In this document: piece by piece, positions 8,458 to 16,631 of the stretch
Layout of the letters: each line of letters begins with the position of its first letter
Position numbering within the stretch: position 1 is the first letter of the stretch
Assembly (NCBI RefSeq): GCF_001307035.1
Contig: NZ_LKIU01000002.1
Span: forward strand, 1-64,000
Direction of reading: 5' to 3'
Length of the DNA stretch: 64,000 nucleotides
DNA from: Arthrobacter sp. Edens01
GTDB taxonomy: Bacteria > Actinomycetota > Actinomycetes > Actinomycetales > Micrococcaceae
The notes under the pieces: model-generated
Told to the model about the DNA's origin: nothing
Database searches by the model: none
The model's input: only the letters and a program-made list of their open reading frames with translations
Made by a program: the position numbers and the translations under genes

Positions 8458-9768
8458 CTAGTCCAGCCGGCGGTTCCGGGTCTCGGGCATGGTCAGGATA
8501 ACCACAGTGCTGACGGCGCACAGGACCATGATGTAGACAACAAAAACAACATGCAGTCCGATGCTGGAGAGCCAGGTGTTGAGGTACGGTGCAGTCCCGC
8601 CGAAGATCGCACCTGAGGTCGCGTAGGCAATCCCGATCAGCGTTGCCCTCAGCCGGGTGGGAACAAGTTCCGCGAACACCGCCCCTAGCGGAGCGCAGTT
8701 GGCGGCCAGGAGGATGGACGCCAGCGCGACGGTTCCGAACAGCGAGAAGGGGCTGGAGCCAAGTCCAAACTCCAGGGGAATAGCCGCAATGAAGAAACCA
8801 ACACTGAACACCAGCAGGACCGGACGCCGTCCCCAGCGGTCCGAGGCTGTACCCATGAGCGGAATCGCCAGTAGGAACACCGCCTGGCCGCAGAGCCCTG
8901 CAACAAGAGCTGAGGTCGGATTCATGCCGTGCACCGAGACCGCGTAACCGGGAGCAAATATGAACCAGGTGTAGAAGGCCACTACGCCGCTGATGGTCAG
9001 TCCCACGATCTGCAGGGTGCCGCGGCGGTTGGCCGCGAGCTGCCGGAGGGCCCAGCGAATGCCGGTCTCACGCTCGGTCTTGGAAGCAGCATTCGCTTCA
9101 TAGACTGATGACTCTGTCATGGTTCGGCGAATGTAGATGGCGTAGAGACCCAGCAGCGCACCAATCGCGAACGGGATGCGCCATCCGTAGCTGGCCATGT
9201 CCTCATCGGAAAGCACCGCTGTAAGGATGGCGCCCAGGCCTGTGGCCAGCATCGAACCGACGCCGACGCCGATCCAGGGGCTGGAAGCCCAGAGCCCGCG
9301 CCGGCCCTCCGGCGCTACCTCGGCGAGGTAGGTAAAGGCTGAACCGGTTTCACCTCCGTGGGACAGGCCCTGAACCAGCCGGGCCAGAAGAAGGAGAATC
9401 GAAGCGAAGACGCCAATGGCATCGAAGTTCGGTGCCACGGCAATCACCAGGCTTCCGAGTGCAGCCAGGGCAATGGCGAGTGTCAGGCTGAAACGCCGCC
9501 CTCTTTCGTCGGCAATCCGCCCGAAGAGCCAGCCGCCGATGGGACGCATCAGGAAGCCGACGGCAAAGATGGCCAGCGTGGAAAGGAGTGCGGACACCGG
9601 GTTGTCCGTTTTGAAGAACTGGGCGGCGAAGAACGGCGCGAAGATCGCGTAGATGTTCCAGTCGAACCATTCCAGGGTGTTCCCGATGTTGACGGCAACC
9701 AGGTCGCGCCGTTTCTTGCCGACAGTAATGCCGCCGGGTGTTCCGGTATTCGTGGCCGTGGGACTCAT
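8458..9768 (-). CDS. MFS transporter, metabolite:H+ symporter (MHS) type
   Basis: The 436-aa, 12-helix permease starts at the ATG at 9768, which has an excellent GGAGGAG 2-3 bases upstream. The frame is open to 9942 but the extension has no family sequence. Its opening, VNIGNTLEWFDWNIYAIFAPFF, and loop GRIADERGRRFSLT mark it as MHS subfamily. It shares the genomic order amidohydrolase-LysR-MHS, so an aromatic acid or N-acyl amino acid is a reasonable substrate guess. It is a paralog of the genes at 186 and 47298. Downstream on the same strand comes the frameshifted LysR, 50 bases away. Confidence 0.9.
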   Translation of the reverse strand: MSPTATNTGTPGGITVGKKRRDLVAVNIGNTLEWFDWNIYAIFAPFFAAQFFKTDNPVSALLSTLAIFAVGFLMRPIGGWLFGRIADERGRRFSLTLAIALAALGSLVIAVAPNFDAIGVFASILLLLARLVQGLSHGGETGSAFTYLAEVAPEGRRGLWASSPWIGVGVGSMLATGLGAILTAVLSDEDMASYGWRIPFAIGALLGLYAIYIRRTMTESSVYEANAASKTERETGIRWALRQLAANRRGTLQIVGLTISGVVAFYTWFIFAPGYAVSVHGMNPTSALVAGLCGQAVFLLAIPLMGTASDRWGRRPVLLVFSVGFFIAAIPLEFGLGSSPFSLFGTVALASILLAANCAPLGAVFAELVPTRLRATLIGIAYATSGAIFGGTAPYLNTWLSSIGLHVVFVVYIMVLCAVSTVVILTMPETRNRRLD

Positions 9769-9926
9769 TGCTCCTCCATCGCAGCGCAGTCTGTTCCTGC
9801 TGCGGGGCAGGCAGGATGGTCCCACTATCCGAGGAGTAGTTGAGAACGTCAACGGTATTAAAGCGGCGTTTGATGTCGGAAAAACCGTCATCGCGCACAT
9901 GCTTATGCTCCCGCTACGCTCATCCC

Positions 9927-10394
9927 ATGAATCCCACACCACCCACCCTGACGTTTCTCGCTTCCATCTCAGTTCAGGTGGGCCAGCCGATCGAGGTGGG
10001 GCAAACGCCGGGAGGGCTGCGGCGGATCATCCCCATCCTCGGCGGCAGGGTGGAAGGACCGGAGCTGCGCGGCAGGGTCCTGCCTGCCGGTGCTGATTTC
10101 CAGCTTCTGCGCAGCGCGACGCTGACCGAGCTGGAAGCCAAGTATGCGGTGGAGACGGACAGCGGGGAACGGCTCTATGTGAACAACTTTGGCCTGCGGT
10201 CCGGCAGCGAAGAGGACATCGCGGCGCTGATGCGCGGTGAACAGGTTGACCCGGCCCGGATCTACTTCCGCTGCACGCCCCGCATTGAAGCGCCCGACGG
10301 CGGGGCCTGGGCCTGGCTTTCAAGCCGCATCCTTGTGGGCACCGGGGTCCGGCTTCCGGATGAGGTCCGGCTGGATATCAGTACGGTCGACTAG
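9927..10394 (+). CDS. DUF3237 family protein
   Basis: The 155-aa soluble protein begins MNPTPPTLTFLASISVQVG. The pattern of GLRRIIPILGGRVEGPELRGRVLPAGADFQL, a tolerance for variable middle residues, and a terminal YFRCTPRIEAPDG matches the DUF3237 family, whose function is not established. The ATG at 9927 is chosen because the conserved family sequence starts there; the frame is open to 9840. It is divergent from the MHS transporter, so the two may share a control region (9769-9926). Confidence 0.85.
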   Translation: MNPTPPTLTFLASISVQVGQPIEVGQTPGGLRRIIPILGGRVEGPELRGRVLPAGADFQLLRSATLTELEAKYAVETDSGERLYVNNFGLRSGSEEDIAALMRGEQVDPARIYFRCTPRIEAPDGGAWAWLSSRILVGTGVRLPDEVRLDISTVD

Positions 10395-10542
10395 CGGGTC
10401 GAGCCCGCCGTATAACTTCCCGCCCTGGCAGCGTCCTAACCGGGGCGAAACATTAGGTGTGGCCAGACCATCCCAGTAGCGTGAGTGAGCAATTTACTTC
10501 GGTGCCCTAACGGCACAGCTCTACAGAAAGGGGGGTGGCGGC

Positions 10543-11985
10543 ATGTCTGCGAACACCGGAACCGAACCCTCACTCAAAAAGGTCCTTGGCCGCATCGACG
10601 TCCTGGCCCTCGGCTTCGGCGCCATGATTGGCTTCGGCTGGGTCGTACTCACAGGAGACTGGCTCTCCAGCGCCGGCACCGGCGGAGCCATCCTGGCCAT
10701 GCTCACCGGCGGAGCCATTATGGCCATCGTCGGCCTGACCTATGCGGAACTGTGCGCCGCGATGCCCAAGGCAGGCGGCGAGCACAACTACATTCTGCGA
10801 GCGATGGGCCCGCGGACTTCATTCATCGGGTCCTGGGCGATCATCGGCGGCTATGTCACCATCGTGGCCTTCGAGGCTGTGGCACTGCCCCGCACAGTGC
10901 AGTACATCTTCCCGGACCTCAGCCAGATTCCGCTCTGGACAGTTGCCGGCTTTGAAGTGCACCTGACCTGGGCGCTGGTGGGTGCCGTTGCCGCCGTCGT
11001 TATTACCTGGATCAACATCCGCGGCGTGAAGGAAGCCGGAGTTGTGCAGACCTTCGTGGTCCTGTTCCTGCTGGCCATTGGCCTGGTCATGATTGCCGGT
11101 TCCTTCACCGGCGGCAGCGCATCCAACATGGAGCCCTGGTTCACGGGCGGGATGAACGGATTCTTCGCCGTGCTGGTTGTGGTGCCGTTCCTCTTCATCG
11201 GCTTTGACGTGATCCCGCAGTCCGCCGAGGAAGTGAACATCCCAGCCCGCCAGATCGGCCGGCTGGTGGTTGTCTCGGTCATCCTGGCGACCATCTGGTA
11301 CGTCATGGTCATCCTGACCACGTCCTCCGCCATGCCTGCCAGCGCGCTGGCAGGTACGGACATTGCCACGGCAGACGCGGTTGGTGCCATGTTCAATTCA
11401 GACTTCATGGCCAAGATCCTCATTGCCGGCGGCATTGCAGGCATCCTTACCTCGTGGAACTCGCTGCTGATGGGTGCCTCGCGCCTGATGTACTCACTGG
11501 CCCGTTCGGGCATGCTTCCGGCCTGGTTCGGACGCCTGCACCCGAAGTACCACACCCCGCACAACGCACTGCTGTTCATTGGCGGCCTGAGCGTCCTGGC
11601 ACCCTTCGGCGGAGCGGAGATGCTTGGCTGGCTGGTGGACTCCGGCGCCCCGAGCATCGTGCTGGCCTACACGCTCGTCGCAATTTCGTTCCTGATCCTG
11701 CGCCGGCGTGAGCCGCTGATGGAGCGGCCGCTGCGTGTAGGCGGCAAGGGCAAGGGCGGCATCGTCATTGGAATCGCAGCTGCGATCCTCGGCACGGCGC
11801 TGTTCAGCCTCTACATGCCCGGCATGCCGGCCGCGCTCGGCGTTCAGCCGTGGCTGCTGTTCGGCGTCTGGTGGATTATCGGACTCGCGATGTTCTTCCG
11901 GGTTCCGGGCGGGATCAAAGCCGGCCCGGAAGCGGAGGACCAGGTGCTCGCGAAGCTGCGTGCGCGGGCGGCAGCCCGTTCCTAG
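10543..11985 (+). CDS. APC-family amino acid permease
   Basis: The 480-aa protein has about 12-13 hydrophobic segments. Its start, VLALGFGAMIGFGWVVLTGDWL, is the unwound first helix (GxGAMIGxG) of the amino acid-polyamine-organocation superfamily. Helix 6 carries the FLFIGFDVIPQSAEEVN motif, and GITSWNSLLMGASRLMYSLAR-like sequence appears near residue 310. A strong AGAAAGGGGGG lies upstream of the ATG. It likely imports an amino acid or amine by proton coupling. The gene is monocistronic, with a terminator downstream. Confidence 0.9.
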   Translation: MSANTGTEPSLKKVLGRIDVLALGFGAMIGFGWVVLTGDWLSSAGTGGAILAMLTGGAIMAIVGLTYAELCAAMPKAGGEHNYILRAMGPRTSFIGSWAIIGGYVTIVAFEAVALPRTVQYIFPDLSQIPLWTVAGFEVHLTWALVGAVAAVVITWINIRGVKEAGVVQTFVVLFLLAIGLVMIAGSFTGGSASNMEPWFTGGMNGFFAVLVVVPFLFIGFDVIPQSAEEVNIPARQIGRLVVVSVILATIWYVMVILTTSSAMPASALAGTDIATADAVGAMFNSDFMAKILIAGGIAGILTSWNSLLMGASRLMYSLARSGMLPAWFGRLHPKYHTPHNALLFIGGLSVLAPFGGAEMLGWLVDSGAPSIVLAYTLVAISFLILRRREPLMERPLRVGGKGKGGIVIGIAAAILGTALFSLYMPGMPAALGVQPWLLFGVWWIIGLAMFFRVPGGIKAGPEAEDQVLAKLRARAAARS

Positions 11986-12003
11986 CCCGGGCACACCGGC
12001 AGT

Positions 12004-12037
12004 GACGGCGGCGGTCTCCGGGCGGGAGGCCGCCGTC
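12004..12037. terminator. Hairpin terminator after APC permease
   Basis: The stem gacggcggc (12004-12012) pairs with 12029-12037 and is followed by GTTTGTTT. It lies 18 bases after the permease stop and 15 bases before the stop of the convergent small gene. Confidence 0.75.
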
Positions 12038-12052
12038 GTTTGTTTCCCGGTC

Positions 12053-12265
12053 CTAGCCCAGCTTCCGCAGAGCCTCGCGCCGGTGCACCGCATGCAGTGA
12101 GGTGGCGTCGCTGCAGACCTTGTACTGCGGTTCGTCTTCCGAGCACAGCCGGCGCCGGCCCATGAACTCAAAGTCGGAGGTATGGACTTCGGTGATTTCC
12201 CCGGTGACGGATCCCGTGCGCGAGTTCCACCGCACACGGTCGCCCACCTTGAATTGCTCGCTCAT
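12053..12265 (-). CDS. Small Tudor-like protein (DUF2945)
   Basis: This 70-aa soluble protein reads KVGDRVRWNSRTGSVTGEI near its start and EDEPQYKVCSDATSLHAVH near its end. The pattern matches the DUF2945 hypervirulence-associated Tudor-domain family, whose short beta-barrels are found throughout bacteria; the biological role is unclear. The convergent permease is separated by a terminator, and the divergent thioesterase lies 125 bases away. Confidence 0.85.
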   Translation of the reverse strand: MSEQFKVGDRVRWNSRTGSVTGEITEVHTSDFEFMGRRRLCSEDEPQYKVCSDATSLHAVHRREALRKLG

Positions 12266-12367
12266 GCCGAGAAGTCATAACACTGCAGTGGCCACCATGT
12301 AACGGGTAGACGGCGGTATTTGGGTGCGTGCCGGCAGAAACGCAGGTAACGGTTGATGCTGTCTAAG

Positions 12368-12384
12368 TTACTCGTGGGTAATAT
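12368..12384 (+). promoter_or_regulatory. TTAC-N6-GTAA operator-like site overlapping a -10 box
   Basis: TTACTCGTGGGTAA (12368-12381) has TTAC/GTAA ends typical of TetR-family operators. It overlaps TAATAT (12379-12384), a good -10 element 6 bases before the thioesterase ATG. The geometry implies a leaderless transcript that a bound repressor would block. Similar sites are at 16392, 16431, 16470 and 29628. Confidence 0.55.
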
Positions 12385-12390
12385 GACGGC

Positions 12391-12945
12391 ATGCACCTGA
12401 TCTTCCGCACGCTGCTGCTGCTCCTCACCGCCCGCCGCCGCCGGCCCAAACTGGATCTCTTTGACACGTCTTCGCTGCCCATGCGCGTCCTGCCGACCGA
12501 CCTGGACTTCGCGAACCACGTCAACAACGGCATGTACCTTTCGCTGATGGACCTGGGCCGCTTCGACCTGATGATCCGCAGCGGCTTCTGGAAACTGATG
12601 CGCCGGAAGGGCTGGGGCCCGGTCATCAGCAACGAGACGATCAGCTTCCGCAAATCGCTGGAACCGTGGCAGCGCTACAGCATCGAAACCAAAATCATTG
12701 GCTTCGATGACCGTGCCATCTACTTTGAACAGCGCATGGTGGTCGACGGCGAGATTTACGCGAGCGCCTTCATCGCCACCCGCATGCTCTCCAAGAAGGG
12801 CCCGGTCAGCAATGAGGAGATCTTCGAAGCGGTAGGCCGCCGCCCACCGGAAGACCTGGTGCTCCCTGACTGGATCCAGGACTGGCGGGCGAACGTGGCG
12901 CTGCCGGGAACGCGCCGTCCCGCCCCGCACGCGTGGGCGGCGTAA
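12391..12945 (+). CDS. Hot-dog fold thioesterase (4-hydroxybenzoyl-CoA / Them6-like)
   Basis: The 184-aa protein has the hot-dog signature PTDLDFANHVNNGMYLSLMD (residues 34-53), where the Asp and HVNN segment form the active site. It is followed by EPWQRYSIETKIIGFDDRAIYFEQRM. It likely hydrolyses acyl-CoA or acyl-ACP thioesters. An N-terminal hydrophobic stretch, IFRTLLLLLTA, may anchor it to the membrane as in Them6 homologs. There is no Shine-Dalgarno before the ATG; a -10 box sits 6 bases upstream, so the mRNA is probably leaderless. Confidence 0.87.
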   Translation: MHLIFRTLLLLLTARRRRPKLDLFDTSSLPMRVLPTDLDFANHVNNGMYLSLMDLGRFDLMIRSGFWKLMRRKGWGPVISNETISFRKSLEPWQRYSIETKIIGFDDRAIYFEQRMVVDGEIYASAFIATRMLSKKGPVSNEEIFEAVGRRPPEDLVLPDWIQDWRANVALPGTRRPAPHAWAA

Positions 12946-13025
12946 CCTACCCTTGACTGCGCTCCGCCGCTGACCGAGCCTAGGGGAACCGCCGCGAACG
13001 GTGGACCGGATCCGGGAGGTGCCTC

Positions 13026-13640
13026 ATGCGGCTCACAGTGAACACATTCCTGAGCGTTGACGGTGTGATGCAGGGGCCCGGTGCAGCAGACGAGGATCCG
13101 TCCAACGGGTTTGTCCGTGGCGGATGGCTGGTTCCCCTTGCAGGCGAGGAAATGGACAGCCTGGTCTCCGGGTGGTTCCGGCAGGCGGACGCAATCCTTC
13201 TGGGACGCTCCACTTACGAGATGATGCAGCCGTACTGGGAGCTTGTGACTGACGGGTCCGACGTCGTCGCCGACGCATTGAACCATCTGCCGAAATATCT
13301 GGTGTCCAGCACGATTACAGAACCCAGCTGGCACAACACCTCAGTGATTTCGGGGGACGTTCTCGGTGCTATCGGAGCGCTCAAGGAGCACTCACAGGGG
13401 GAGTTGCAGGTGCATGGCAGCTACCGGCTGGCCCGGGCGCTGCATGATGCAGGCATGGTGGACGAATACCGCCTGCTGATCTTTCCCGTGGTCGTTGGCA
13501 GCGGAAAACGGCTTTTCGAGGACGGAGCGGCGCCGTCGTCCTTCATGGTTACCGGCACTCATATAACCAAGTCCGGAGTCGTGGCGCTGTCCCTGCTTCC
13601 CCGGCCGTTCACCGTGGCGGAGATGCCCAGGGAACCTTAG
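13026..13640 (+). CDS. Dihydrofolate reductase-family protein (RibD C-terminal domain)
   Basis: The 204-aa protein opens MRLTVNTFLSVDGVMQGPG, the classic start of the RibD-C/YyaP-YwjB reductase family. It has LLGRSTYEMMQPYWE and the NADPH-binding-like ELQVHGSYRLARALHDAGMVDEYRLLIFPVVVGSGKRLF. It is likely an NADPH-dependent reductase of unknown substrate; these are not true folate enzymes. GGGAGG lies 6 bases before the ATG. The 3' end overlaps the convergent methyltransferase by 4 bases. Confidence 0.88.
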   Translation: MRLTVNTFLSVDGVMQGPGAADEDPSNGFVRGGWLVPLAGEEMDSLVSGWFRQADAILLGRSTYEMMQPYWELVTDGSDVVADALNHLPKYLVSSTITEPSWHNTSVISGDVLGAIGALKEHSQGELQVHGSYRLARALHDAGMVDEYRLLIFPVVVGSGKRLFEDGAAPSSFMVTGTHITKSGVVALSLLPRPFTVAEMPREP

Positions 13641-14323
13641 GCGCCCCGGCGGGCAAGCAGCACGTTGTCGTGGATGACCGCTTCCTGCCCCTCCGGCCCC
13701 TGAACCGTCCGCGGAATGGCTTCAGCAGTTTCAATGATCCAGCCCCGTTCAGCCAGCCCGAGTTCCGCGGCAAGTTCCTCCGCGGTCGGCAGGGCAGGGT
13801 CCGGCGCAGGATGGCGTCCCCACGGCGGAAATCCCTGATGCCCGACGACGAGGAGGCGGCCGCGGGGTGCCACCGCTGACACCGCGCGCTGCAGGATCGC
13901 ATTGCGCGGAAGGTCGGTGGGGGAGTGCAGAAACTGGGCGCAGACCAGGTCGTAGCCGTGGTCCGTTCCGGAATCCGTGGCCGACCATTCAGCCAGGTCG
14001 GCTTCGACCAGCGTGACGAGGTTTTCGACGCCGGCCTCCCGGGCGTGCGCGGAAGCCCGCTCAAGGGCAACCGCCGAGATATCCATGCCGGTGACATCCC
14101 AGCCCTGTTTGGCCAGCCACACGGCGTCGGCACCCTCTCCGCAGCCAAGCTCGAGGGCCGTTCCGGGCTTGAGTCCCTCGACTTCACGGACAAGCAGCGC
14201 GTTGGGGTTCCCGCTCCACACCTGGGTGCTTTCACGGTAGAACCCGTCCCAGAACTGGTCGGGCGGCGGCAGAGGAGCGGAGTCTTCCGGGGCGGCGTGC
14301 TGATGGGACTGGTTTTCCTGCAT
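13637..14323 (-). CDS. Class I SAM-dependent methyltransferase
   Basis: The 228-aa soluble protein has the SAM-binding motif I, LELGCGEGADAVWLAKQG, then the acidic motif II, VTGMDISAVALERA, and motif III, LVEADLAEW, with FLHSP downstream. It resembles the thiopurine/tellurite-type small methyltransferases. An upstream segment FWDGFYRESTQVWSGNPNALL is also common in this group. The substrate is unknown. The gene is convergent with the reductase, with a 4-base overlap of stop regions. Confidence 0.88.
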   Translation of the reverse strand: MQENQSHQHAAPEDSAPLPPPDQFWDGFYRESTQVWSGNPNALLVREVEGLKPGTALELGCGEGADAVWLAKQGWDVTGMDISAVALERASAHAREAGVENLVTLVEADLAEWSATDSGTDHGYDLVCAQFLHSPTDLPRNAILQRAVSAVAPRGRLLVVGHQGFPPWGRHPAPDPALPTAEELAAELGLAERGWIIETAEAIPRTVQGPEGQEAVIHDNVLLARRGA

Positions 14324-14379
14324 GGTTGAACTTTAGTTCCGGGCTACGCGGCGTACCAAGACCGCCTGCCAGGCATAAG

Positions 14380-14421
14380 AAAGGCCGGGCACCTTCCCCA
14401 AAGGGTTGGTGTCCGGCCTTT
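14380..14421 (-). terminator. Rho-independent terminator of the repeat-protein gene
   Basis: aaaggccgg (14380-14388) pairs with ccggccttt (14413-14421), and the inner bases add gcacc/ggtgt pairing. It lies 36 bases downstream of the stop of the minus-strand gene at 14457 and upstream of the methyltransferase start. Confidence 0.8.
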
Positions 14422-14456
14422 CCGTCGTCGGTGGTGCGCTTATCGGCGCGCCGCTC

Positions 14457-16262
14457 CTAGTGCTGCGAGCGGCGGCTGCGGCCTGCAAGCAGCAGGGCCA
14501 GCGGGATAAGCAGCAGAGCCACCGGGATCAGGATCGCCAGGATGGCGGGGGAGCGAAGCAGCTCTCCCGGAGTCATGGCGGAGGTGCGCTCCATCATGGT
14601 GTCTGCACCGGTGGAGATTTCCCCGTTGCCGTCGGCCAGCGTGACCGTGCCGTCGGCCAGTTTGCCGTTGCCCTCGGCCAGGTCGGCTGCGCCGGTCTTC
14701 AGCGTGGTGGTGCCTTCCTTGAGCGTCTTGGCGCCGTCGTCGAGCTTGCCCATGCCTTCGTTCAGGGAATCCGAACCGGAGAGCAGGCGGCCCGAGCCGT
14801 CGGCCAGTTTGGCGTTGCCCTCGGACAGCGAGTAGGCGCCGGTTTCGAGCGTGCCCAGGCCGCTGGTGAGCGTGCCTGCACCGTTGGCGAGCTTCGCGTT
14901 GCCCTCGGAGAGGGCGTACGCGCCGTTCTCAAGGGTTCCCAGGCCGCTGTTCAGGGATCCTGCACCGGCCGCAAGCTGGGCGTTGCCGTCGGAAAGAGAC
15001 TGGGCGCCGCCTTCGAGGGTTACAAGGCCCGTCTTGAGGGTTCGAGCTCCGGCCTGCAGGGTCTTCGCGCCGGTAGTTAGCTCAGCACCGCCGTCCGCAA
15101 GTAGTCCTGCGCCAGCCTGCAGCTTGGGTGCGCCCGCTGCGATCGCATCGGCGCCCGCTGCCAGCTCGGGGGCCTTTACATGGAGTTGCGCCAAGCCTCC
15201 CGCAAGCTGTTGGGAGCCTGCGAGGAGTTCCTTCTCGTTAAGGCCTTGGTTGATACCGATTACCAGCTCCATTAGTCCTTGCAGCTTGGCAGCCGCAAGC
15301 CGCAGATCATCCGCGCTGCCGGCCGGGACAAGCAACGGCTCATACGGTTCCAGACGATCTGCTGCCGCCTCGAGTCGAAGCGCACCCCCTGGCCTTCCCG
15401 GAGCTCCCATCTCGGCACCGGCTGCATAGTCGGCGGCAATCTGCGCTGCGACACTGGACGCCTGACCATCCTGGGGGACATTTATGCCGTCCCAGACCGC
15501 CTGGACTCCACCTGACACACGAGATCCCCCTGCAGCCAGTTGCTCAATCCCTGCGGCCGCTTCCGAGGCTCCAGCAGCCAGAGCTGCAGAACCGTCGACC
15601 AGCGGCTGCATCTCCGACTCCAGCTGCCGCGCGCCCGCCGTGAGCTTCTCGGCGCCGGCAACTAGCTGGCCGGTTCCTCCAGCGATCTGCTCCGAGCCTT
15701 CACGGGCGCTAGTGGTGCCGGCAGCCAGCTGGTTCGCCCCATCTGAGGCGGATGCAGCACCGTTGGCCAGGGTGGAGGCACCTTCACGGGCACCGGTCGC
15801 ACCGTTCGCCAGCTTGTTGGCACCGTCTGAAGCGGAGAAGGCTCCGTCGGTCAGCGTCGAAGCTCCTGTGTAGGCATTCGTTGCACCGGTTGCGAGCTTG
15901 TTGGCACCCTCGGAGGCGGCAGCAGCGCCGTCGTTCAGGGTGACCGCTCCTTCATTGAGCGACTTGGCTCCGGTCTTGGCCGTGCCGATGCCTTCGGCGA
16001 GAGTCTGTGCACCGTCGTCAACCTTTTCAGTGCCCGCGGCGACCTTGTCTGCGCCTTCCTTTGCGGCTGCAGCGCCTTCCTTCAGGTCGCCCGCTCCGGC
16101 GGATGCCCGCTGGGCACCTTCAGAAAGCTGCGTGGCACCGCTGGCCACCTGGCTTGTGAAGAGAACAAAGAAGGCCAGCAGCAAGACCAGGAACAAGGCC
16201 AACAGGCCGGTCAGAATGCTGAGCGGCCGGGTAGTGGACCGGCCGGTCGTGGAACTCGTCAT
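14457..16262 (-). CDS. Membrane-anchored heptad-repeat protein (YhgE/Pip-like repeats)
   Basis: The 601-aa protein has one transmembrane segment at residues 16-40 and one near the C-terminus (AILAILIPVALLLIPLALLLAG). Between them are about 500 residues made almost wholly of 7-residue units of the form xxLxxGA/xxxxDGA. These units also occur in YhgE/Pip and related proteins, usually beside MMPL or ABC exporters. A non-repeat insert (about residues 270-370, with LEPYEPLLVPAGSADDLRLA) interrupts the array. The external rod would be a very long coiled or beta stack. The start at 16262 follows AAAGGGA. No enzyme motif is visible, so its role (spacer, phage receptor or surface scaffold) is unknown. 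Confidence 0.8.
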   Translation of the reverse strand: MTSSTTGRSTTRPLSILTGLLALFLVLLLAFFVLFTSQVASGATQLSEGAQRASAGAGDLKEGAAAAKEGADKVAAGTEKVDDGAQTLAEGIGTAKTGAKSLNEGAVTLNDGAAAASEGANKLATGATNAYTGASTLTDGAFSASDGANKLANGATGAREGASTLANGAASASDGANQLAAGTTSAREGSEQIAGGTGQLVAGAEKLTAGARQLESEMQPLVDGSAALAAGASEAAAGIEQLAAGGSRVSGGVQAVWDGINVPQDGQASSVAAQIAADYAAGAEMGAPGRPGGALRLEAAADRLEPYEPLLVPAGSADDLRLAAAKLQGLMELVIGINQGLNEKELLAGSQQLAGGLAQLHVKAPELAAGADAIAAGAPKLQAGAGLLADGGAELTTGAKTLQAGARTLKTGLVTLEGGAQSLSDGNAQLAAGAGSLNSGLGTLENGAYALSEGNAKLANGAGTLTSGLGTLETGAYSLSEGNAKLADGSGRLLSGSDSLNEGMGKLDDGAKTLKEGTTTLKTGAADLAEGNGKLADGTVTLADGNGEISTGADTMMERTSAMTPGELLRSPAILAILIPVALLLIPLALLLAGRSRRSQH

Positions 16263-16391
16263 TGAATATCCCTTTTCTGATTCAACTGCGGTCCCGTGGA
16301 CCGCGTGGACTGCGGGAGTACGCCTGTGGGCTCCGCCTTCGTGGTGCACTGCGCAGCTTTTCCGGGTGTCATACCGTGTAATGAATCGGGG

Positions 16392-16483
16392 TTACTGAGC
16401 AGTAGGAATGTGATGTCGGTTACATCTAACTTACTGAGCGGTAACAAAGCAAGGGTTTTTCAAAATTAGTTACCCGCCGGTAG
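16392..16483. promoter_or_regulatory. Three operator-like sites at 39-bp intervals in a divergent promoter region
   Basis: TTACTGAGCAGTAG (from 16392), TTACTGAGCGGTAA (from 16431) and TTACCCGCCGGTAG (from 16470) start exactly 39 bases apart. They lie between the repeat-protein start (16262) and the OFA transporter start (16632). All have TTAC/GTA half-sites typical of TetR-type operators. A separate inverted repeat, gatgt-N5-acatc, lies between the first two. The rest of the 369-bp intergenic region shows no gene. Confidence 0.6.
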
Positions 16484-16631
16484 GTTGCGGCTGGTCCAGA
16501 CATGTGACCCAGCTGATCACGGCGTGTCGGCACCCCATGAGGCCCGGTAATCGACGAGGCTGGGCGCACAGGCCGGTGCCGCGCTGGCGGCACCGGCCGG
16601 CCAAAACCGCTGGGAGACACAGGAGTCTTAA

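Noticed and set aside
9839-9853. gttga-N5-tcaac inverted repeat between the MHS and DUF3237 genes
   Set aside because: The arms are only five bases and no matching regulator is nearby.
14406-16398. Long plus-strand frames across the repeat-protein gene
   Set aside because: They are antisense products of the short repeated codons and show only compositional bias.
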